From an uncultured Acidobacteriota bacterium (GTDB lineage: Bacteria; Acidobacteriota; Blastocatellia; Pyrinomonadales; Pyrinomonadaceae): a stretch of DNA of 57,937 bases. The stretch is taken from contig CADEGD010000012.1 in NCBI GenBank assembly GCA_902826795.1, positions 31,333 through 89,269 of the forward strand. The letters run 5' to 3'. Below are positions 1 to 7,122 of this stretch, one piece after another. Position numbers and translations under genes: made by a program. The notes beneath the pieces are model-generated. The model was not told the origin of the DNA and made no database searches. It saw only the letters and a list, made by a program, of their open reading frames with translations. Numbering within the stretch: the first letter of the stretch is position 1; every line of letters starts with the position of its first letter.

Positions 1-2
1 GG

Positions 3-728
3 TCTGCGCTCGCGAGCATGCGTCGCGCTTCTGACTCTGAACACACAGAGAAGCTCCTCGGTCGCAGCGAGGGGGAGTTAGGAATAATACTTCCAAAAAT
101 CCTTCGCCATGAACCAATCACGAATGCCGAATTTGCTCTTTTCTGCTACTTCCTGAACATCTTTTTTCGCCGCTCACCTTACATGACCGATGTTTTTGGC
201 CCGGCTCTTCTGAAACCTGTAATCGAAGAGCACCATCGGCAGCGTCAGGCTCAAGCTCAGGCTATCCCGGATGAGTCGCGTCGGAATCAGTTTCTGGAAG
301 CCATACAAGCGATTGAAGAGGTCTGGTCAAATGATTTTGGAGCTCTACATTCGTTATCCATGTTCGTCGAAGCTGATACCGTGCCAAGACTTATATACGA
401 AGGCCTGACAGGAGCGTTTTTCTTTTCTAGAACCGCCAATTTCGTGACCTCCGACAACCCAGTTTCTTTCAACTGGCGCAGAGGAATAAAGGCTCCCGAA
501 GGCTACGTCGTATTTCCTGTTTCGAGAAGCGTGGTGTTCGTTGCCGGTCGGTTCCTCCCATACCGTTTAACCTATTCTCCGATACCCGATCATCTCGTTA
601 CGTTTTTGAATGGTCTAATCATTTCAAACGCATACCAGGAGGTTTACGCCTCGGAAGAATTACCCGATCTTCAGCGGATCGTTGATCAGACTATCGGGAC
701 TGGCCTTACTCGACACTTACCGGACTAA
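3..728 (+). CDS. DUF4238-like protein, probably cut at its 5' end by the window edge
   Basis: The frame is open to the first base, so the first ATG at 18 need not be the true start. The visible 236 residues contain a TSDNPV motif near residue 145 followed by a FPVSRS segment. In DUF4238 proteins a TSDNP box is followed by a 'PLS' box, and these proteins usually run 280-350 residues, which fits a missing N-terminus. The biochemical role of the family is not established; members are common in accessory DNA. No signal peptide or membrane segment is visible. The gene stops 106 bases before the likely start of the next gene on the same strand. It may be cargo of the element that ends at 12373. The family call is by motif only. 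Confidence 0.55.
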   Translation, partial: SALASMRRASDSEHTEKLLGRSEGELGIILPKILRHEPITNAEFALFCYFLNIFFRRSPYMTDVFGPALLKPVIEEHHRQRQAQAQAIPDESRRNQFLEAIQAIEEVWSNDFGALHSLSMFVEADTVPRLIYEGLTGAFFFSRTANFVTSDNPVSFNWRRGIKAPEGYVVFPVSRSVVFVAGRFLPYRLTYSPIPDHLVTFLNGLIISNAYQEVYASEELPDLQRIVDQTIGTGLTRHLPD

Positions 729-834
729 CAATAATCTTGATTTCGACACTTCTGCCCTGTTAAAATTGATCCGGCAACAAAGTTCTCCGTTGCCAGATTT
801 CCATCTCAATTCCCGTCCGGGAATGCCAAGCCCC

Positions 835-1611
835 ATGAAAAACTATCTCCTAATCGCTTTCATTATTCTCTCGTCGTTTGTCTCGATCGAAGCTCAGCAG
901 ATGACTGGCCAAGTGGTCGAGATCCTTGATCAGAAGAGCTTCACCTTCCAGACCACGCAGACGAAATTCACGGTACAACTCCAATACGTGGATCCTCCTG
1001 AATCGTCGCAGCCGCTTCAGGACGTGGTCAAGAACCACCTATCGACGATGCTCAAGGGAAAGACTGTTACGGTCCAATTCGCGAGCCTTTCCGGCGGCCG
1101 AACGATCGCCAAGGTCTATCTTTCCGGCGTCGACGTGAGTGTATGCAGCCTCCTGCGTGATGGAGCGGCCTGGTACAGCGTTCCCGAGGCGAGGTTACAG
1201 CCGGCTGTCGAACGAGCGGATTACGAACAAGCCGAGTCTCTCGCAAAATCCGAGAAGCGTGGAGTCTGGGGATTGCAGAACGTCAAGCCGGCTTGGGAGC
1301 TCCGCCTCGAGCGGGCGAAGTTGCTCAAGGAGCTTGAAGAAAAAGAATGGAAAGAGATGCTCGAAAAGATTGCTCAGGTTGGAGTTGCACGTGAACCAGT
1401 CGTGGGTATGAGCCGGGCCGAATTTAACTACCTCTGCGGCCGTGAGCCAGGCGATCGAGTAAGTAGATACGATACCTCCCAAGGATTCGAGTTTTACGAA
1501 ACCCTTATTGTGACCGATAAGAGAAAACAAACAATGTGCTTCGGAGGATTCAATTTTGATAGAAATCAGCGCCTAACTTCAATAAGTCGATCAGCGAGTT
1601 ACGTGGATTAG
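835..1611 (+). CDS. secreted thermonuclease-fold (SNase-like) protein
   Basis: The reading frame is open from 682, but the ATG at 835 starts a classical signal peptide (charged MKNY, then a hydrophobic run ending SIEAQ), so it is preferred. The exported region matches the staphylococcal nuclease OB fold: a strand ending VDPPE (E56 of the 258-residue product), a GKTVTV strand, the GGR turn (R89) with AKVYLSG, and LLRDGAAW. In micrococcal nuclease the catalytic triad is Arg35, Glu43 and Arg87. Glu and the second Arg are kept, but the first Arg is replaced by Gln48. An acidic/basic helix (residues 155-182) and an unrecognised C-terminal domain with a GMSRAEF motif follow. It is probably periplasmic or secreted; whether it still cuts nucleic acid is uncertain. 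Confidence 0.7.
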   Translation: MKNYLLIAFIILSSFVSIEAQQMTGQVVEILDQKSFTFQTTQTKFTVQLQYVDPPESSQPLQDVVKNHLSTMLKGKTVTVQFASLSGGRTIAKVYLSGVDVSVCSLLRDGAAWYSVPEARLQPAVERADYEQAESLAKSEKRGVWGLQNVKPAWELRLERAKLLKELEEKEWKEMLEKIAQVGVAREPVVGMSRAEFNYLCGREPGDRVSRYDTSQGFEFYETLIVTDKRKQTMCFGGFNFDRNQRLTSISRSASYVD

Positions 1612-1938
1612 AATTACCCGTAGAAGAGAATTTAAAAAGTCGATCCAAAGGTGATCTGGGACGCAATAAGCCTGGACCAGAATGCTCGTTCACGGCGATT
1701 CAACAACTGATCGATTTCGAACTCCTCCCTTCGATAAACGACGCGGCCAAGATGATCAGGATCTTCGACGCTATCACCGGCCGAACTGCGCAACTTACAA
1801 CAAAGTGAGTCCAAGGTATCGTGTGCTATTTACCACGTCGGTTGACGCCGAGAGGGCAGGATATCGGATCGCGAGGAACTGCAGATAGCCGGTGCAACCC
1901 TATGTGTTGTTCGATTCTTTTGGCCACGAAGGTGCTTC
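1612..1938. other. intergenic stretch, possible short gene remnant
   Basis: No gene with a start codon was found here. One plus-strand frame is open from before 1611 to a TGA just after 1805 and reads like protein (it includes DAAKMIRIF), but it has no start codon and overlaps the end of the preceding gene. It may be a remnant or chance. No terminator hairpin is evident between the two convergent genes. Confidence 0.3.
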
Positions 1939-2625
1939 CTACCTTTTCCAATCAAGCAGCTTCTTGAGCTTTCGAATCCGCTTGTCCAATTCAACATTCG
2001 TCGGATGATTCTCAGCAAAAACAGACCGCTGGCGAGCTTCCTGTTTCTTCGCGAGCTCTTCTCCGTACTGTGCCCTTCGTGACCTCTCAACTCTCATGGC
2101 ACTCCCGCAAGATTGCGAGCACCACGTTTTCGGGTTGGTTTTGCTGAAGCGCGTGATCCAGAAGAATCTATCGCAGGCGTTGCAAATTCCTAACCGATCG
2201 ATGGGAACGTCTTTCAGTTTATCCAGAATAGTAAGTCCGCGCAGGATCTCATATGTGAACTTACCCTCCTGAACGCGACAGGAGATGTCGATCTGACGGT
2301 TCAGAAGGTAAAGGTTGTTACCGTCAGGTGACTCACGAAGAGCGGGACCGGTCACGGTCAAGATCTCAAACAAGATGGCTCGTTGACTTATAAGATCATA
2401 GAGATGCATCTCCCGCTTCCCGGTAAACTTTCTAGCGAGATAAGATTCAGTTTTCGGACCGATCCAACTTGGACCTACGTTCTCGTCCGCTCGGAAGGCC
2501 TCGGCGACTCGCGCGTTGATTTCAACGTGACTAGGGTGATCTCCTCGGAATGGAAGCTCGTTCAGGATCTCTATGAAATCCCAGAAATGTTGCGGGCAAT
2601 CTCGGACTTCTTGGTCTTTATCCAT
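1939..2625 (-). CDS. CGNR zinc-finger / ABATE-type regulator-like protein
   Basis: This 228-residue product has a C-terminal treble-clef motif: CNAC, then FFW, about 15 residues, WCS and QSCG, followed by a basic stretch rich in Arg. That order matches the CGNR zinc finger, usually found behind an ABATE-type stress-sensing domain in putative transcription regulators. The canonical CGNR box reads CGSA here, so the DNA-binding tip has diverged. The N-terminal 150 residues have no motif I can name. A Lys/Arg-rich tail of about 50 residues ends the protein. It is transcribed opposite to both flanking genes, and its promoter must lie in 2626-2795, shared with the start of the mobile element. The function is inferred from the zinc finger only. 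Confidence 0.6.
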   Translation of the reverse strand: MDKDQEVRDCPQHFWDFIEILNELPFRGDHPSHVEINARVAEAFRADENVGPSWIGPKTESYLARKFTGKREMHLYDLISQRAILFEILTVTGPALRESPDGNNLYLLNRQIDISCRVQEGKFTYEILRGLTILDKLKDVPIDRLGICNACDRFFWITRFSKTNPKTWCSQSCGSAMRVERSRRAQYGEELAKKQEARQRSVFAENHPTNVELDKRIRKLKKLLDWKR

Positions 2626-2795
2626 TACATCTGTTACGCATTAACGCGAACTTTTGAGGTTTAAGCCGTTTTTGTCGAAACACTCGATGCGCTGTTGATT
2701 CAATACCATAATCGCATAATAATCATTTCCAACAAAGTAGGCGAATCAAATAAAGGCGTAACACTACGCAGCACAGGAAAAGGAGATAGCATTTC

Positions 2796-3005
2796 ATGAC
2801 TCAAAAAACTTTGTATTCGCAACCTGAAGCGGTTCGCTGGCTGTCGACTGAGATCGGGCTACCGATTTCAGACGGAACATTCGGGCGTATTGTCTCCCGG
2901 GGAGAACTCTCGTATCGCATTATCGGTGCACGACGCTTCTTTCATGTCGATGATCTACGGAGTTACGTGGAGAGGTGCAGGCAGCCTCTAAAAATGGCGG
3001 CATGA
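2796..3005 (+). CDS. AlpA/excisionase-like helix-turn-helix protein
   Basis: This 69-residue product has the winged helix-turn-helix layout of MerR/AlpA-type DNA-binding proteins: a 'SQPEAVRWLS' helix, the turn SDGTFGRIVSRGEL, then RIIGARRFFHVDDLRSYVE, where the wing ends in a basic helix. Such small proteins act as excisionases or activate the integrase of satellite islands. A strong ribosome binding site (AAAGGAGAT) precedes the ATG by nine bases. It is the first gene of the plus-strand element and sits directly upstream of the replication gene, the usual place for an AlpA-like switch. A second, different protein of this type is encoded next to the integrase at 10835, so the element carries two. 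Confidence 0.65.
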   Translation: MTQKTLYSQPEAVRWLSTEIGLPISDGTFGRIVSRGELSYRIIGARRFFHVDDLRSYVERCRQPLKMAA

Positions 3006-3154
3006 TCAATCTTGCGGGCCCGGTAGCCGACGTGCGGAGTAAAGCGGAAAATCTCTGCACGGGCTGAAATAATGCCGAGGTTGGGCTCGCTTCCGAGCAT
3101 TATTTTATGCTCGATCGCTTCTTATTTTCTTTTGCTAGTAGGCCGAAGGCGGCA

Positions 3155-3199
3155 GTGCGGCATCCACGGTTGAGAAATCGCTGGCTCGCCGCACTTTTT
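3155..3199 (+). terminator. possible rho-independent terminator after the AlpA-like gene
   Basis: GTGCGG at 3155-3160 is complementary to CCGCAC at 3189-3194, which is followed by five T. The loop is long (28 nt), so this is a weak call. A second hairpin, AATAATGC with GCATTATT, lies just upstream at about 3068-3105. Either could attenuate transcription before the replication gene at 3209. Confidence 0.3.
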
Positions 3200-3208
3200 G
3201 CGTGATAG

Positions 3209-4036
3209 ATGATCAGTAAATTTAAATCGCCTGCTGTCTCGTGGTATCCGAAAGATCATCTAGGATCGATGCGTGTGGCTGAGATGCCGATAGAAATCGA
3301 GGGTTACTATCGGCGAGCACTCGATTATGCGTGGCTGAACGAGGGCGTTCCAAGTGATCCAGCCCGCCTTGCCGTCATCATCGGAAAAGGATGCACACCG
3401 GAGGCGGCCAGATGGGTTTTGACGATGTTCGAGCCGGATAAAAAGGACGCTTCGAAATCGCGAAATTCTCGACAAGAATTTGAGCGCAAAAAACAGTGCG
3501 AAAACTCAAAGAAACGGAAGGAGGCGGGCAGGCTGTCAGGTGTAAAGCGTAGAGAAAAAAGGGACTTAACTAACGAACAAAACCCGAACAAACACCCGAA
3601 CAAAAACGAACATTCCGATTCCGATTCCGATTCCAATGAAAAGAAAAAGAAGCGGAAGAGCGCCGCTCACAGAATCCCGGACCAATTTGAAGTTAGCGAA
3701 TCGGATCTTCAATGGGCAGCCGAACATGTGCCTCTGATTTCGATCAACAGAGAGACCGAGAAATTTCTTGATTACTGGATTGCGGAAGCAGGCCCTAGAG
3801 CCGAAAAGATGAATTGGACAGCGGCGTGGCGAACCTGGATGCGGAGGGCGGATGAGTATCGAGTACAACATGACCAGAAGGCCGGGAAGCCGACGAATTT
3901 GGACAGGATCGCCAGTACGCGAAATGTAATCAACGAGTACCCGACCGAGGCCGAGTTGCAACAGCAATCCAGAGGTAGCAACTCGCCGGAAACGGTGTGG
4001 CGAGGCACCGGTCAGATCGCGGAAGCTGCGCTGTAA
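3209..4036 (+). CDS. DUF1376 (YdaU-type) phage replication protein
   Basis: The N-terminus carries SPAVSWYPKDHL, then EIEGYYRRALDYAWLNEGVP and 'DPARLA'. This matches the DUF1376 signature (FQFYPKDWL, EEGAYIRLL, GIPDDPEKLA) of proteins that replace the replication initiator in phages and phage islands. The middle (residues about 80-150) is a very basic, low-complexity linker with Asn/Lys repeats and an SDSDSDSN run encoded by tandem GATTCC units. The C-terminal part (DQFEVSESDLQWAAEH to WRTWMRRADE) is like the tail of DnaT/primosomal-type phage proteins, which often end in a helical DNA-binding domain. There is no clear ribosome binding site before the ATG, but the DUF1376 box needs this start. 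Its likely role is origin melting or helicase loading for the element. Confidence 0.7.
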   Translation: MISKFKSPAVSWYPKDHLGSMRVAEMPIEIEGYYRRALDYAWLNEGVPSDPARLAVIIGKGCTPEAARWVLTMFEPDKKDASKSRNSRQEFERKKQCENSKKRKEAGRLSGVKRREKRDLTNEQNPNKHPNKNEHSDSDSDSNEKKKKRKSAAHRIPDQFEVSESDLQWAAEHVPLISINRETEKFLDYWIAEAGPRAEKMNWTAAWRTWMRRADEYRVQHDQKAGKPTNLDRIASTRNVINEYPTEAELQQQSRGSNSPETVWRGTGQIAEAAL

Positions 4037-4045
4037 TTCACGAAT

Positions 4046-4480
4046 ATGCAGAAAACAGCCTTAGACGAAGCTGCAGACAATTCGTTAAGCACTCAAATGC
4101 GAAACGGGGTTCAGCCCTCTCGAGAGCAAATGGCAACGATGCTCATGATTCTCGCTCTCCGATGGATGACTAACGGCTGGCGACCAATGGAGGCGGACGA
4201 CTCCGAGCTTATGGCCACGGCGTTCATTGCCGAACTTACCAGGCACGGAGTGCGGTATGAGCACTATCTCGAACTTTACCAACGAGCGGTTGACTACCGC
4301 GTCGCACGGCTTGCGGATGGTGAGACCCCGCCGGATTTCAGCGTCGAGTTGATGCTCGCACAGTGGCCGGGCTTAAAGCGGAAACTCGGGATCGGCGTTA
4401 TTACAGCGCGTCAGATCGTCGCTGAGATGAAAGCCGACGAGGAACGATGGATCCAAGAGGCATTGACGCATGAAAACTGA
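4046..4480 (+). CDS. hypothetical protein of the mobile element
   Basis: I do not recognise this 144-residue protein. It appears all-helical, with a Met-rich hydrophobic helix (MATMLMILALRWM) near residue 30 and a WPGLKRKLGIG segment near residue 110. There is no signal peptide and no cysteine. It starts nine bases after the DUF1376 stop and its stop overlaps the next start by 11 bases, so it is translated as part of an operon with the replication gene. Its position between a replication gene and small-terminase-like genes is where phages keep helicase loaders and small regulators; that is context, not evidence of function. Confidence 0.6.
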   Translation: MQKTALDEAADNSLSTQMRNGVQPSREQMATMLMILALRWMTNGWRPMEADDSELMATAFIAELTRHGVRYEHYLELYQRAVDYRVARLADGETPPDFSVELMLAQWPGLKRKLGIGVITARQIVAEMKADEERWIQEALTHEN

Positions 4481-4871
4481 ACAATTCCATAACCAATTCG
4501 AGATCGATCGAAGCGCACGTGGGCTTAAGGCGGTGCCAAAGCCGGTGGCGCCGGAAGAGTCGCCGGTAGCGATCGCCGACGGTAGCTCATTCCTTCTAAC
4601 GAAAAACTACTGGTGGTATGACGCTCAGGCCCGCGTCGTTCGATCGACTGACGGCCTTCGTCGGATCGGTACCGATCACCTTGGCTCGGACTCGTGGAAG
4701 GTGATCAGGATCGACCAGCTTCACAGCGATCGAGGTGATGCCGTCGACGCCGGCCAGAAGATCTTGCTCTCCGAGATGGAGAAGCTTCGTGATGCGATTC
4801 AATCGCTGGAGTATTCGAAACCGAAGGCCGAGCGAAGTTTGAAGAGGATCTTGCAGTCTCGCGGACTCTGA
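4470..4871 (+). CDS. hypothetical protein of the mobile element
   Basis: An unrecognised 133-residue soluble protein. The middle contains a 'NYWWYDAQARVVRSTDGLRRIG' style region (about residues 48-70) that looks like a short beta-rich segment, followed by an acidic helical C-terminus ending in basic residues (KAERSLKRILQSR). The start overlaps the previous gene (ATGAAAACTGA junction), which implies coupled translation. The gene is followed by 44 bases before the small-terminase-like gene. It has no signal peptide, cysteine cluster or known catalytic motif. It is a real gene judged by its overlap, codon pattern and uninterrupted frame. Confidence 0.55.
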   Translation: MKTEQFHNQFEIDRSARGLKAVPKPVAPEESPVAIADGSSFLLTKNYWWYDAQARVVRSTDGLRRIGTDHLGSDSWKVIRIDQLHSDRGDAVDAGQKILLSEMEKLRDAIQSLEYSKPKAERSLKRILQSRGL

Positions 4872-4915
4872 GCGGAAAACCTTATAAAACCTAAGTTTTT
4901 TGGTTGAGTGGGCGA

Positions 4916-5299
4916 ATGGAAACCTTAGATTCGAAAAAAGCAGATTTTGCGGAGGAACTCGGCCGACTTACGCCAAAGCAACGGGCCTTCATCCTCGAAT
5001 ACGTTGAGTTAGGGCACGCGACGAAAGCGGCGATCCGCGCGGGATATTCGCTCCAAACTGCTTACTCAATCGGCTCGGAGAATCTCGCAAAACCACAAAT
5101 CCGATCGCTCGTAGATCGAATGATCGCGACAGAGATCGAGCAGCGTCCGCGAGTTCTTGTCCAGCTAAGTGGGCAGATGCCGCGGGTTCACCAAGGAGCG
5201 ATCTTGAGGCTCCAGGGGACGGTGGTTTCGCGCACGGATTTACAGAACGTCCTCGACAATGGTTCGATCATCGCGACCGGGCAGATGAAGACGGTTTGA
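4916..5299 (+). CDS. terminase small subunit-like protein (Terminase_2 N-terminal domain)
   Basis: The frame is open from a TTG at 4904, but the ATG at 4916 is the likelier start, giving 127 residues. Residues about 18-62 match the DNA-binding half of phage small terminases: LTPKQRAFILEYVELGHATK, AAIRAGYS, AYSIGSENL, 'KPQIRSLVDRMI'. In the family this helix-turn-helix binds the packaging (pac/cos) site, and the C-terminus forms the ring that contacts the large subunit. Here the C-terminus is short and unlike the usual ring part. No large terminase gene follows. In satellite islands a private small terminase redirects packaging to the island's own DNA, so this protein is central to the satellite hypothesis. 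Confidence 0.6.
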   Translation: METLDSKKADFAEELGRLTPKQRAFILEYVELGHATKAAIRAGYSLQTAYSIGSENLAKPQIRSLVDRMIATEIEQRPRVLVQLSGQMPRVHQGAILRLQGTVVSRTDLQNVLDNGSIIATGQMKTV

Positions 5300-5316
5300 G
5301 CAGGAGTTAAAACACA

Positions 5317-5550
5317 TTGGCAAAAGCACGATTTCCAAAAATACGTAAACCTTCGGCGTTCGGTGTTAAGAACCGAGCATCATCGGGCAACCGGGCATCA
5401 ACTGTCGATCGCACAGCCAACGTTCCCGGAGTCGGATCTGTAGGCGGGATGGTTCGAGTCACGACCTACGAGCGAGATGACAACCTTCAGGCTCATTGGG
5501 ACGCCGTCGCTAATCGAGTGCCACCGTGCCGCTGTTCGATGTGTCGGTAG
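5317..5550 (+). CDS. small protein with C-terminal PC-x-CS-x-C motif
   Basis: A 77-residue basic protein with a TTG start at 5317, 17 bases after the preceding stop; the upstream 'GGAGT' at 5302-5306 could serve as ribosome binding site. It has a Lys/Arg-rich N-terminus, a Gly/Val-rich middle and ends PPCRCSMCR. The same tail layout, H-aromatic then about ten residues then PC-x-CS-x-C, occurs at the end of the neighbouring protein (5602-5949). Three closely spaced cysteines at the very C-terminus suggest a metal site or disulfide cross-link. I know no family with this arrangement. It lies where phages keep head-completion or small structural proteins. Confidence 0.5.
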   Translation: MAKARFPKIRKPSAFGVKNRASSGNRASTVDRTANVPGVGSVGGMVRVTTYERDDNLQAHWDAVANRVPPCRCSMCR

Positions 5551-5601
5551 AACCTCATAAAACCTGAAAAAGTATCGCTTTTTTTGTGGAGAAGCTAGAC
5601 C

Positions 5602-5949
5602 ATGGCCATTCCAAACTTTGAAATTCTTAACGCGGTTCGAATGAGTTCTCGCGATCTATTCTTACCCGGACAGGAATCGGAGTTAGCTTCAGTCGCGAAC
5701 GAGCACCAGCTCGATCATCTCATGAATCAGGGAGCGATCCGACACACCGACGGTCGGCCGCAGCCGGACTTTGACACGGTTCGCTTTGGTCCTGTATCGC
5801 CCGATTTTCTTCGGATCTTGAATGCGAAGGTTCCAGTTCGAATGACGGACGACGAGCGGTACGCGGCGGCTCAAACTCACTTCGCAGAGGTGCAGGCCAG
5901 CGGAGCGCCATGCGATTGCAGTAGGTGCCAGAGACAGGCTGGAAAGTAA
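5602..5949 (+). CDS. small protein with C-terminal PC-x-CS-x-C motif
   Basis: A 115-residue protein starting at an ATG inside 'CCATGG'; the region before it is T-rich with GTGGAGAAG as a possible ribosome binding site. The body is soluble and mixed, with no family I can name (segments: DLFLPGQESEL, 'DFDTVRFGPVSPDFLRIL'). It ends APCDCSRCQRQAGK, repeating the cysteine triad of the protein encoded just upstream (5317-5550). The last 25 residues of the two align as His-aromatic, acidic/Ala, Val, then Pro-Cys-x-Cys-Ser-x-Cys. The two proteins may share a partner or metal. The function is unknown. Confidence 0.55.
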   Translation: MAIPNFEILNAVRMSSRDLFLPGQESELASVANEHQLDHLMNQGAIRHTDGRPQPDFDTVRFGPVSPDFLRILNAKVPVRMTDDERYAAAQTHFAEVQASGAPCDCSRCQRQAGK

Positions 5950-5974
5950 TCGGTATAGAAACTGATCATTCTTG

Positions 5975-6529
5975 ATGGAGAACTCGGAAACTACAACCAG
6001 AAAGAAACGCGGTCGGACGCCGGCTCAGGAGGCCAAGATCTTGGAGCGAGGTCGCCGTGTGTTCGAGCTTCGTCGAAGCGGCGTCTCGCTTCGGAAGATC
6101 AGCGAACACTTGAAACGCGAGGCTGAGAGCAAAGGAGAAAGCACGCGCGGCTTTTCTTTCTCGCAGGTCCGGGATGACTTTCACGCGGTCCTCGAAGTGC
6201 TCGCCGACGACACTCAGGATCTTGCGCGTGAGTATCGAACTCTGACGACCGAGACGCTCGAGGAATTGCTTACCGCCTGGCTGCCCTATTCCCGGATGCA
6301 GATTACCAACCGTTCAACCGAGAACGACGTCCGGCTCAAGATGAAGTCCGGCGATGTGATCGTGAAAGCGGTTCGCGAATTGGCGGAGATCTATGGCGTG
6401 AAGCGTCCGCAGAAGGTTGAAATGAGTGGCTTGGATGGAAAGGCTTTTCAGGTTGTCACGGCGATATCGATCGAGCCGGTTGCCTCGACTATACCGAAGC
6501 CCGAAATACCCGCGGAGGATGCAGAATGA
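5975..6529 (+). CDS. phage-type HTH protein, second small-terminase-like candidate
   Basis: This 184-residue protein has a basic, Arg/Lys-rich N-terminus (TTRKKRGRTPAQEAKILERG) and a helix-turn-helix of the resolvase/small-terminase kind (FELRRSGVSLRKISEHLKR). It then has a long helical region and the ending EIYGVKRPQKVEMSGLDG. A 'P.KVEVSG..G' C-terminus is common in phage DNA-packaging and terminase small-subunit proteins, so this may be the true packaging recognition protein, with 4916-5299 a second one. It overlaps the next gene by four bases (ATGA). There is a TTG at 5972 just before the ATG; I chose the ATG. No cysteine and no signal peptide. Confidence 0.55.
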   Translation: MENSETTTRKKRGRTPAQEAKILERGRRVFELRRSGVSLRKISEHLKREAESKGESTRGFSFSQVRDDFHAVLEVLADDTQDLAREYRTLTTETLEELLTAWLPYSRMQITNRSTENDVRLKMKSGDVIVKAVRELAEIYGVKRPQKVEMSGLDGKAFQVVTAISIEPVASTIPKPEIPAEDAE

Positions 6530-6846
6530 TCGAAAGCCGATTGCAGACCTATCTCGATCACTGGAAGCAACTCTGCGTTCACGAAGATATGCAGCTACTG
6601 AGAGCCGCCGAGCTTGAGCGGCTCGAAGATCTTGTGCGGGAGATCGATGCGATGGCAGATCTATTCGAGTTCGAGCCGGAAGCACGATCAAGTTGGGAAG
6701 AGAGCCGGGTTCAGTACCGGAAGATCATCGACGACCTAACCGGTCCGCTGGATAAGCTTCGAACGCAGAACCGAGAAACGCGCGAGATCTTGCTCGCCGA
6801 GTTACGGTCGATGAACTACGACACTTCGAAATTGAAAGGAGCGTGA
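6526..6846 (+). CDS. hypothetical coiled-coil protein of the mobile element
   Basis: A 106-residue, strongly helical acidic protein with heptad-like leucines and glutamates (LLRAAELERLEDLVREID, 'LDKLRTQNRETREILLAEL'). The start overlaps the stop of the preceding gene by four bases and its own stop overlaps the ribosome binding site of the next, so it is in the same operon. I do not recognise the family. A small coiled-coil protein between packaging-type and tail-type genes could be a scaffold or head-tail joining factor, but nothing in the sequence proves it. Confidence 0.55.
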   Translation: MIESRLQTYLDHWKQLCVHEDMQLLRAAELERLEDLVREIDAMADLFEFEPEARSSWEESRVQYRKIIDDLTGPLDKLRTQNRETREILLAELRSMNYDTSKLKGA

Positions 6847-6851
6847 AAATT

Positions 6852-7055
6852 ATGGCAGATCAGCAGGAACCAAGTTCGGAATTCTTCGACGAGATTCGCA
6901 AGGATCAAGCCGCCAAGAACGAGGCCGGGAAAATGCGAAATATCGACGAGGGTTTCGGTCGAAAGGACACCGATCCCTTCAATGCAGCCCGTCAGCGACA
7001 TGAGCGGGCATCGCGTCCCGATCGCACGATCGACGATGCCTTCGGCGTCAGTTGA
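6852..7055 (+). CDS. small acidic/charged hypothetical protein
   Basis: A 67-residue product from the ATG at 6852, which sits nine bases after AAAGGAGCG; an in-frame GTG at 6843 is less well placed. The protein is highly charged and probably disordered. It contains an internal near-repeat: RNIDEGFGRKDTDPF in the middle and RTIDDAFGVS at the end share the pattern R-x-ID-(E/D)-x-FG. The function is unknown. Its place directly before the coiled-coil and tail-chaperone genes would fit a small structural or scaffold accessory. Confidence 0.45.
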   Translation: MADQQEPSSEFFDEIRKDQAAKNEAGKMRNIDEGFGRKDTDPFNAARQRHERASRPDRTIDDAFGVS

Positions 7056-7122
7056 ACGGGTCCAGACTTTACACCATGGAGACTTTACAGAATGCGGTTT
7101 TGAAACTGCGAGGATTACAGAA

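Noticed and set aside
3610..3640. GATTCC tandem repeats
   Set aside because: They encode an Asp-Ser linker in the DUF1376 protein in frame; low-complexity coding, not a separate element.
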